Assembly (NCBI GenBank): GCA_905236545.1
Contig: CAJOQO010000243.1
Span: 1 to 11,094 of the forward strand
Reading direction: 5' to 3'
DNA length: 11,094 nt
From: an uncultured Lachnospiraceae bacterium
GTDB taxonomy: Bacteria > Bacillota > Clostridia > Lachnospirales > Lachnospiraceae
This document shows, one piece after another, positions 5,681 to 11,094 of the stretch. The position numbers were made by a program, and so were the translations under genes. How positions within the stretch are numbered: the stretch's first letter is position 1; each line of letters starts with the position of its first letter. The notes beneath the pieces were generated by a model that did not search any database, had not been told where the DNA came from, and worked only from the letters and a program-made list of their open reading frames with translations.

Positions 5681-6856
5681 CTAATATGCCCTCTTCCGGA
5701 TCAGCTCCTCCGTTACCATCGTTACCGGATATTCCTTACCGTCAACAGTCACTGTGCTGATCCCTTCAGACGTGCTGAACTGCCCCTCCTCATAATAGTT
5801 TTTCTTTTTCACCTGCTCTCCTGTCTCAAGAGACAGGATCAGGCGGCTGAGCGGCGGTCCGTACAGAGGATTGCATTCTGTATCCACCGCAATCTTTCCA
5901 TCCATGGTAAATGCAAGTCCTTCCGCGGCCGAATCGAAGGAGATGATCACCACCTCGCCCCGGCTCACCCTGGTTCCGGGGGTAATCCCGGCTTCTTCCA
6001 GCGCTTCTATCACCCCATAGGCCATGTTGTCGTTTTCACAGTAGACAACCTGTATCCCGCCGTCGAACTGCTTCAGCGCATTTTCAGCGACCTCCTTCGC
6101 TTTTGCCTGGACAAAATCACCGGAAACACTCTGCAGGATATTCCATCCGTTTTTCTTTGCCGCGTCGAACAGAGCCTCGGACCGCCCGATCTGGGCGGAT
6201 GATCCCATCGTTCCCTGGATATGCAGGATGTTTACCGGACCGTCCGCGGAAGTTTCGTTCAGCAGCGCCTCCAGCCAGGCACATGCCCTGTCTCCCTCCA
6301 GCCGGAAATCGGATCCCAGCCATGCGGTATAAAGATTCTCATCCTCCGGACGGACCTCACGGTCCACGATGATCACCGGGATCCCTGCCTCTTCCGCCTC
6401 TCTCAGGGAAGAAGTCCACCCGGTTTCCACGATCGGATCAAGTACGATATAGTCGACCCCCTGATCGATGAATTCGCGGATCGCCTTGATCTGATTCTCC
6501 TGTTTCTGCTGCGCATTGTCAAAGATCAGGTTATACCCGTTATCGATGCGGAAGGTGTTCTCCATGGAAGCGCTGCTTGCAAGGCGCCAGTCAGACTCCG
6601 CCCCGATCTGGGAAAAACCGATCGTAAGCTGTCTGCCCCGCCGGATCACGATCCCGTCCGCGTTGATATAGCAGTCCTGACCCTGCAGCTCCGTTTCCGG
6701 TGCTTCAGGCTGATCTGTTTTTTCCCGGTCCATACCGGCGGCCGATCCTGCTCCTGTCTGATCTTCCCCGACGCCGGCCTGCCTTCCGCAGCCGCATGAT
6801 CCTGCCAGGACAAGGCCTGACAGGATCACGGATGCAAGGGTACGAAGTATTTTCAT
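5681..6856 (-). CDS. Second YtfQ-like sugar-binding lipoprotein of the ABC importer
   Basis: Extracytoplasmic receptor that would capture a monosaccharide and deliver it to the permeases encoded upstream. The 391-residue product begins with a lipoprotein-like signal peptide (basic start, hydrophobic 7-19, then AGSCGCG with Cys21 and Cys23); the lipobox is not canonical, so which Cys is lipidated is unclear. A Gly/Ala/Glu-rich linker (24-60) leads into a periplasmic-binding-protein type I domain. IGFSQIGAESDWR (79-91), DNAQQKQENQIKAIREF (113-129) and ETGWTSSLREAEEAGIPV (144-161) closely match E. coli YtfQ, the galactofuranose receptor. SGDF (245-248), CENDN (273-277), ISFD (305-308) and ECNPL (327-331) are shared with the receptor at 10627. 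It has a C-terminal tail beyond YtfQ. Its ATG overlaps the stop of the YjfF-like gene by one base (TAATG) and no Shine-Dalgarno sequence precedes it, which suggests translational coupling. Fructose or another sugar is a possible ligand. Confidence 0.92.
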   Translation of the reverse strand: MKILRTLASVILSGLVLAGSCGCGRQAGVGEDQTGAGSAAGMDREKTDQPEAPETELQGQDCYINADGIVIRRGRQLTIGFSQIGAESDWRLASSASMENTFRIDNGYNLIFDNAQQKQENQIKAIREFIDQGVDYIVLDPIVETGWTSSLREAEEAGIPVIIVDREVRPEDENLYTAWLGSDFRLEGDRACAWLEALLNETSADGPVNILHIQGTMGSSAQIGRSEALFDAAKKNGWNILQSVSGDFVQAKAKEVAENALKQFDGGIQVVYCENDNMAYGVIEALEEAGITPGTRVSRGEVVIISFDSAAEGLAFTMDGKIAVDTECNPLYGPPLSRLILSLETGEQVKKKNYYEEGQFSTSEGISTVTVDGKEYPVTMVTEELIRKRAY

Positions 6857-7881
6857 TATTTGCCGCGCTTACGGACAGCAGCAAAGATACTCTGAATCAC
6901 GATGAAGACGAACAGCAGGATCGCGGTCAGAATGTTCGGCCAGGAGCTGGCAAGCTTTCCGTTTGTTTTCACGATCGAGGAGATCGTACCATTGATCAGG
7001 ACACCGAAGAAGGTTCCGAACACATTGCCTACGCCGCCCGTCAGAAGCGTACCTCCGATGACGGCGGATGAGATCGCGTCCATCTCCAGCCCCAGCGCCT
7101 GCGAGACAGAACCTGCCATTGTGTTCAGACAGTAGCAGATGCCGCCGATCGACGCGAGGAAGGAACACAGAACATGAACCTTCATCTTGATCGACTTGAC
7201 ATTCAGTCCCATCATGGCTGCCGATGTCGCATTGCCGCCGACTGCGTACAGGGAACGGCCGAATCTTGTGTAGCGGAGCATCAGGAAGACAAGAAGAAGA
7301 ACCAGCAGCGCTATCACAACGGTGATCCGGATATAGGGCTGCATGATCATCCCCTTCTTGTTCGCGTATCCGCCGAAGGGAATGACGATCTTCAGGTTTG
7401 CGAGGTTATAGAATGTCTCGCTGATATCCTTTGTGATCGAAACCTGCTCGGTGCTGATCACCGCCGTCATGCCGCGGCAGAAGAACATTCCCGCCATCGA
7501 TACGATGAAAGGCTGTATCTTCAGATAGCCGATCAAAAACCCCTGAAGGCATCCAAAGGCGATTCCCACCACAAGGACAATCAGGATCATCACCACGGCG
7601 TTGATTCCGCTCCTCATTCCGACTGCAAGCATCATACAGTCCATGGCAACCAGGGCGCCGACGGAAATATCGATTCCGGCCGTCAGCATAACCAGAGTCA
7701 TACCGCAGGCAACACAGATCAGGCCTGCGTTGGTGATCAGGATATTCAGGAATGTCTGCAGATGAGTGAATCCCTTGGAACCGTAAGCGATGCATCCGCC
7801 CGCGTACAATACGAAGAACAGACCGATCGTGATCAGGAGAAGGATCGTATTACTGTTAATACCGGCTTTTTTGTTTTTCAT
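6856..7881 (-). CDS. yjfF: YjfF-like permease of CUT2 sugar ABC importer
   Basis: One of two membrane subunits forming the sugar channel in the cytoplasmic membrane. The 341-residue product is strongly hydrophobic along most of its length and carries the family segments CGMTLVMLTAGIDISVGALV (59-78), KIQPFIVSMAGMFFCRGMT (121-139), TRFGRSLYAVGGNATSAAMM (205-224) and EMDAISSAVIGGTLLTGGVG (266-285). These segments resemble E. coli YjfF more than YtfT, notably the AGMFFxRG and YAVGGNATSA stretches. AAGGAGG stands 9 nt before the ATG, and its first bases belong to the TAA stop of the YtfT-like gene, so the two are 14 bp apart. Its own stop overlaps the following receptor start. The symbol is by homology and gene order; substrate identity is not proven. 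Confidence 0.92.
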   Translation of the reverse strand: MKNKKAGINSNTILLLITIGLFFVLYAGGCIAYGSKGFTHLQTFLNILITNAGLICVACGMTLVMLTAGIDISVGALVAMDCMMLAVGMRSGINAVVMILIVLVVGIAFGCLQGFLIGYLKIQPFIVSMAGMFFCRGMTAVISTEQVSITKDISETFYNLANLKIVIPFGGYANKKGMIMQPYIRITVVIALLVLLLVFLMLRYTRFGRSLYAVGGNATSAAMMGLNVKSIKMKVHVLCSFLASIGGICYCLNTMAGSVSQALGLEMDAISSAVIGGTLLTGGVGNVFGTFFGVLINGTISSIVKTNGKLASSWPNILTAILLFVFIVIQSIFAAVRKRGK

Positions 7882-7895
7882 GTCCCTTCACCTCC

Positions 7896-8966
7896 TTATG
7901 CGGCCTTGATGGCCTGTCTCTTCTTCATGTATGCCTTCACCGGTTCGGACTGGATCGCAACGATCAGGATGACGATGATCGCCTTGAAGACCGGAGCCTG
8001 TGTCGTAGAAACGCCAAGCGCATACAGGGTCGTGGTAATCGCCTGAATCGTGTAGGCGCCGATGATGGAGCCCGCAAGATTAAACCGTCCGCCTCCAAGG
8101 CTGTTTCCGCCGAGCGCGACCGCAAGAATCGCGTCCATCTCCAGATAGAGCCCGATATTGTTGGAGTCGGCGGATGTGATCCTGGAAGAATTCACGATTC
8201 CTGCGATCCCGGCAAACATGCCGCAAAGAACATAGGTCAGGAAGATGATCCTCGTGGAGTTCAGTCCTGAGATCCGGCTGGCCCGGCGGTTGATGCCGAC
8301 TGACTGAATGTACATCCCCAGAGCAGTCTTGCGGAGCACCAGGCTCATAACGATGACACACAGCGCCGTAATCAGGATCGGTGTCGGAATCGGCCCGAGG
8401 AAGCCGCCGAAAAATGCATAGGCGTCATTCCTGACATACACGATCAGGTCATTGCACAGAAGAAGACCGATCGCGCGGGCCGCGGAATACAGAATCAAAG
8501 TTGCCACCATGGGCTGGATCTGGAAGACCGCAACCAAAGTCCCGTTAAACGCGCCGCAGACAACTCCCATCAGGATACCGCCCAGGACGCCGACGACCAG
8601 CGGAACCGCAAGCTCATTCGTGGAGGAAACGCCGTATCCGGCAAGGAGCATGCAGCAGAAGCTTGCGCACAGGCTCATCACGGAGCCGACGGAAATATCC
8701 GTACCTGCGGAGGAAGATACCACCAGCGTCATGCCGATGGCCAGGATCGCCGCTTCACTTCCGCGGTTCAGGATATCGATGATACGGCCATACAGAACGA
8801 CTCCGTTGCTCGTCGTATTCTGCAGTGTGATCATAAAGAACGAAAACGGATTGTTGCCTGACGCGATATCAAAAACGATGTTTACCGCCATGACCAGGAT
8901 CAGGGATACGATCGGGAGAAGCAGGTTCGAACTGCTCAGCCGGCCAAACAGAGTTTTCTTTTTCAT
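7896..8966 (-). CDS. ytfT: YtfT-like permease of CUT2 sugar ABC importer
   Basis: The other membrane subunit of the importer, predicted to pair with the YjfF-like protein. The 356-residue product has many hydrophobic segments with IDILNRGSEAAILAIGMTLV (63-82), TDISVGSV (89-96), KTALGMYIQSVGINRRASR (213-231), ADSNNIGLYLEMDAILAVAL (266-285) and GGNSLGGGRFNL (286-297), all close to E. coli YtfT. The loop before TDISVGS is one residue longer than the GGIDLSVG form I recall for YtfT and has Thr for Ile. The start overlaps the ATPase stop by four bases (ATGA), with GGGAGGTGA upstream inside the end of the ATPase gene, so translation is likely coupled. The Bifidobacterium fructose permease FruF is an alternative closest functional relative. 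Confidence 0.92.
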   Translation of the reverse strand: MKKKTLFGRLSSSNLLLPIVSLILVMAVNIVFDIASGNNPFSFFMITLQNTTSNGVVLYGRIIDILNRGSEAAILAIGMTLVVSSSAGTDISVGSVMSLCASFCCMLLAGYGVSSTNELAVPLVVGVLGGILMGVVCGAFNGTLVAVFQIQPMVATLILYSAARAIGLLLCNDLIVYVRNDAYAFFGGFLGPIPTPILITALCVIVMSLVLRKTALGMYIQSVGINRRASRISGLNSTRIIFLTYVLCGMFAGIAGIVNSSRITSADSNNIGLYLEMDAILAVALGGNSLGGGRFNLAGSIIGAYTIQAITTTLYALGVSTTQAPVFKAIIVILIVAIQSEPVKAYMKKRQAIKAA

Positions 8967-10480
8967 GATTCCTGTTCACCTCCCGCAATTGCTTTCATAA
9001 CGTTTTCCTGTGTCAGCTCATGATCCAGTTCACCGACCTTCTCTCCGTCGCGCATGATTGCCATCCGGCTGCAGGTACGCAGCATCTCGGAGATCTCCGA
9101 CGAGATGAAGAGGATGCTCTTTCCCTCGGATGCCAGCTTCAGGATCAGCTTCTGGATCTCCGCCTTGGTTCCGACATCGATGCCTCGAGTCGGCTCATCC
9201 AGAATCAGGAAATCAGGATTCGTCGCAAGCCACCTGCCAAGGATGACCTTCTGCTGATTGCCGCCCGACAGCTGCTTGATCAGAGTCTCTCTGCTCGGTG
9301 TCTTAACCTGAAGCGTCTCGATCATCTCGTCCGCGATCTGCTCCTGCTTTGCTCTCGACAGGAGACGGAACATCCCCCTTCTCGCCTGCAGCGCAAGGAT
9401 GATGTTCTCCCGGATCGAGAGATCCTCGATGATGCCTTCCGCCTTTCTGTCGTCCGGCAGCATCCCCATTCCAAGGTTCATCGCATCGATCGGCTGGTTG
9501 ATCCTTACTTCCTTTCCGTCTACCTCAAGCGTTCCCGTATTCGCCTTGTCCGCGCCATAGATCGCGCGGGCAAGCTCGGAGCGTCCGGAACCCAGAAGGC
9601 CTGCGATTCCGACGACCTCGCCTTTATGGATATCAAGGTCAAACGGCTTGACGGTACCTGAATGTCCAAGTCCCTTCGCCCGGATCTCCAGAGGCGAATG
9701 GGTTGCGTCGGTGCTCTCCTTCTGGATATCCTCCAGGTCGTTCAGATCCTTTCCCATCATAGCCGCGACGAGCTTCACACGGGGCAGATCCGCGATTGGA
9801 TACTCTCCGACGAAATGTCCGTCCCGGAGCACGGTGATCCTGTCGCAGACCGCGTACACCTGCTCCAGAAAATGCGTAACAAAGATGATGCCGACTCCCT
9901 GGTCCCTGAGCCTTCTCATCAGGACGAAGAGCTTCTCCACTTCCTCATCATCGAGGGAGGAGGTCGGCTCATCCAGAATCAGCACCTTACATTCCATATC
10001 AACAGCTCTCGCGATCGCTACCATCTGCTGAATCGCGAGAGAATAGTTTTCAAGATTCTGTGTCACATCGACAGAGATTCCCAGCTCATCCATGATCTTC
10101 TGGGATCTGCTGTTATAGGACTTCCTGTCGATCGTGCGAAGCCTGGTCATCGGTTCTCTTCCGATGAAAAGATTCTCCGCGACCGAGAGATTCGGGCAGA
10201 GATTCACTTCCTGATATACGGTTGAGATGCCCACGTTCTGGGCTTCTCTGGTTGAATGATTCTTCACGGGCCCGGAGATTCCGTCGATATGGATCTCACC
10301 GGACTCGAAGTCGTTTATCCCTGTCAGGCACTTGATCAACGTAGACTTTCCGGCCCCGTTCTCGCCCATAAGCGCGTGGATCTCACCCCGCCTCAACGTA
10401 AAGTCAACGTTCTCCAGGGCCTTGACACCGGGAAATGTCATTGTAATGCCCCTGGCGGTCAATACAACCTTTTCCTCCAT
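8963..10480 (-). CDS. ytfR: YtfR-like two-domain sugar ABC transporter ATPase
   Basis: Cytoplasmic ATPase powering the importer; 505 residues, the usual length for RbsA/MglA/YtfR proteins with two fused nucleotide-binding domains. Domain 1 has Walker A GENGAGKST (39-47), Q-loop Gln90, a degenerate signature YSLAIQQM (146-153), Walker B LILDEP (168-172 area) and His203. Domain 2 (about 265-505) has a degenerate Walker A, GLLGSGRSE (294-302), with Arg in place of the usual Lys. It has a canonical signature LSGGNQQK (404-411), a second LILDEP (425-430), and FISSE in place of the H-loop. This asymmetry is normal for the CUT2 class and implies one active ATP site formed between the domains. AAAGGAG (10494-10488) lies 7 nt before the ATG. 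It follows the truncated receptor gene by 146 bp and overlaps the YtfT-like gene. Confidence 0.95.
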   Translation of the reverse strand: MEEKVVLTARGITMTFPGVKALENVDFTLRRGEIHALMGENGAGKSTLIKCLTGINDFESGEIHIDGISGPVKNHSTREAQNVGISTVYQEVNLCPNLSVAENLFIGREPMTRLRTIDRKSYNSRSQKIMDELGISVDVTQNLENYSLAIQQMVAIARAVDMECKVLILDEPTSSLDDEEVEKLFVLMRRLRDQGVGIIFVTHFLEQVYAVCDRITVLRDGHFVGEYPIADLPRVKLVAAMMGKDLNDLEDIQKESTDATHSPLEIRAKGLGHSGTVKPFDLDIHKGEVVGIAGLLGSGRSELARAIYGADKANTGTLEVDGKEVRINQPIDAMNLGMGMLPDDRKAEGIIEDLSIRENIILALQARRGMFRLLSRAKQEQIADEMIETLQVKTPSRETLIKQLSGGNQQKVILGRWLATNPDFLILDEPTRGIDVGTKAEIQKLILKLASEGKSILFISSEISEMLRTCSRMAIMRDGEKVGELDHELTQENVMKAIAGGEQES

Positions 10481-10487
10481 CTGTCTG

Positions 10488-10503
10488 CTCCTTTCCTAAA
10501 AGG
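10488..10503 (-). promoter_or_regulatory. Small hairpin covering the ytfR ribosome binding site
   Basis: On the minus strand CCTTT (10503-10499), loop TAGG, then AAAGG (10494-10490) can pair, and the second arm is part of the AAAGGAG Shine-Dalgarno sequence of the ATPase gene. The stem has five pairs and would be marginal alone. Stacking on the adjacent GC hairpin (10506-10527) could make it matter. A modulating effect on ATPase translation is inferred. Confidence 0.35.
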
Positions 10504-10505
10504 AA

Positions 10506-10527
10506 GGGCCCCCGATAATGGGGGCCC
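10506..10527 (-). terminator. GC-rich intercistronic hairpin between receptor and ATPase genes
   Basis: GGGCCCCC (10506-10513) and GGGGGCCC (10520-10527) form a perfect all-GC 8-bp stem with a 6-nt loop. On the coding (minus) strand it is followed by TTCCTTTTAGG, a poor U-tract, so it may act as a partial terminator or as a block to 3' exonucleases. Hairpins in this place are common in importer operons, where they raise receptor mRNA over ATPase and permease mRNA. Confidence 0.65.
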
Positions 10528-10560
10528 CTGAAAACTTTCATTCCGAAGTTCCGGTTACGC

Positions 10561-10609
10561 ACATCGTTTCCGATGTACGGTCAGGGTTCCCTGTCACAAT
10601 GGCAGGAAC
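10561..10609 (-). other. Further weak hairpins in the 146-bp intercistronic region
   Basis: ACATCG (10561-10566) and CGATGT (10571-10576) pair around TTTC. GTTCCCTG (from about 10586) can pair with CAGGAAC (to about 10609) with one bulged base. Together with the GC hairpin they make the leader of the ATPase gene highly structured. No promoter with both hexamers was found here, so read-through from the receptor gene is the likely source of ATPase transcripts. Confidence 0.4.
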
Positions 10610-10626
10610 GCTTTTCCCGGAAGGAA

Positions 10627-11094
10627 TCAATACTGCGCTTCGATGATTTCATCCGTTACGACGGTGACTTCCTGAGGCTCTCCATCGATCTCGAAATCAA
10701 CAGCTGCATCGTCAAGTCCATACCAATGCTCGACCATGAAGACTTCCTTTTCCGGCTCCTCGCCATTCTCCAGCTGCTTGATGACTTCCTCAACAAACGG
10801 AGCTGCCAGCGGGTTGCACTCGAAGTCAGCGGTGATCTTCTCATCCTTGACATCTTCCAGACCAGCCGTGCAGGCGTCGAAGGAGATCAGGACAACATCG
10901 CCGTTCGGGCCGTAGGAGACACCGGCGTTGTCCATCGCGGTCATGGCGCCGAATGCTTCGTTATCGTTCTGGCATACAACAACATTGAACTGTCCGTCAT
11001 AGGACTTGCAGAAGGACTCCATAACTTCCTGTCCGCCGGCCTCGGTGAAATCACCGGTCTGCTCGTCAAGGATGTTCCAGCCTTCTCTGTCAGC
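10627..11094 (-). CDS. ytfQ: YtfQ-like sugar-binding protein, truncated by the window edge
   Basis: C-terminal 155 codons of a sugar receptor; the frame stays open to 11094, so the true start and signal peptide lie outside the window and the ATG at 11022 is internal. Visible blocks are EGWNIL, TGDF and GQEVMESF near the cut end, then VVCQNDNEAFGAM, VVLISFD, ADFECNPLAAPF and a C-terminal VTVVTDEII. The TGDF to QEVMESF stretch matches the SGDF...KEVMESF stretch of E. coli YtfQ. It is clearly a paralog of the receptor at 5681-6856: both share GWNIL, GDF, CxNDN, ISFD, ECNPL and a similar C-terminal tail. As first of the visible operon it holds the position of ytfQ ahead of ytfR-ytfT-yjfF. It would bind the sugar outside the membrane; the ligand is not established. 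Confidence 0.92.
   Translation of the reverse strand, partial: ADREGWNILDEQTGDFTEAGGQEVMESFCKSYDGQFNVVVCQNDNEAFGAMTAMDNAGVSYGPNGDVVLISFDACTAGLEDVKDEKITADFECNPLAAPFVEEVIKQLENGEEPEKEVFMVEHWYGLDDAAVDFEIDGEPQEVTVVTDEIIEAQY

Noticed and set aside
7174..8046. A 290-codon plus-strand frame opposite the permeases
   Set aside because: His/Asp/Gln-rich composition is the expected complement of membrane-protein codons; it also spans two real genes and their junction.
8963..10480. The missing Walker A lysine in the second ATPase domain as a sign of a broken gene
   Set aside because: A degenerate second Walker A with a canonical LSGGNQQK signature is normal for RbsA/MglA/YtfR-type ATPases.

Overview
The window looks like chromosomal DNA of a Gram-positive anaerobe of the Bacillota, most likely class Clostridia and perhaps Lachnospiraceae. 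This is inferred from strong AGGAGG-type ribosome binding sites, a DUF1846 protein, a secreted Big_2-type protein, a lipoprotein-type solute receptor and a base composition of about half GC judged by eye. No ribosomal gene is present to fix the lineage. Seven complete genes and one truncated gene are supported. There is no sign of a phage, transposon, CRISPR array, tRNA or rRNA.

Left part (1-4333, minus strand). In order of transcription there is a sugar-phosphate nucleotidyltransferase (4333-3389), a DUF1846 protein of unknown function (3335-1863) and a PutP-type sodium/proline symporter (1759-191). The first two are 53 bp apart and probably co-transcribed. putP has its own near-consensus promoter in the gap after the DUF1846 gene, with a perfect 8-bp inverted repeat between promoter and ribosome binding site. 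Two overlapping GC-rich hairpins lie beyond putP at 59-101.

Middle (4334-5680). A divergent plus-strand gene encodes a small exported protein with a bacterial Ig-like domain and an Asp-rich, calcium-site-like motif. An extended -10 promoter precedes it. An exact 14-mer occurs upstream of the gene and again inside a 17-bp tandem repeat downstream of it. A strong two-way terminator follows, separating this gene from the convergent transporter operon.

Right part (5681-11094, minus strand). This is an ABC importer of the CUT2 ribose/galactofuranose class: a receptor cut by the window edge, a two-domain ATPase (YtfR-like), a permease (YtfT-like), a second permease (YjfF-like), then a second, paralogous lipoprotein receptor (YtfQ-like). 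The first four genes follow the order ytfQ-ytfR-ytfT-yjfF known from Escherichia coli, and the extra receptor is appended at the end. Junctions are tight: a 4-bp ATGA overlap, a 14-bp gap whose ribosome binding site starts in the upstream stop codon, and a 1-bp TAATG overlap. A GC-rich hairpin between the first receptor and the ATPase could let the receptor be made in excess. The likely substrate is a furanose or similar monosaccharide; galactofuranose and fructose are the precedents.

The points most worth a second look are the two-receptor layout with different expression logic for each receptor, the repeats around the secreted-protein gene, and the dyad in the putP leader. None of these amounts to proof of a new system.
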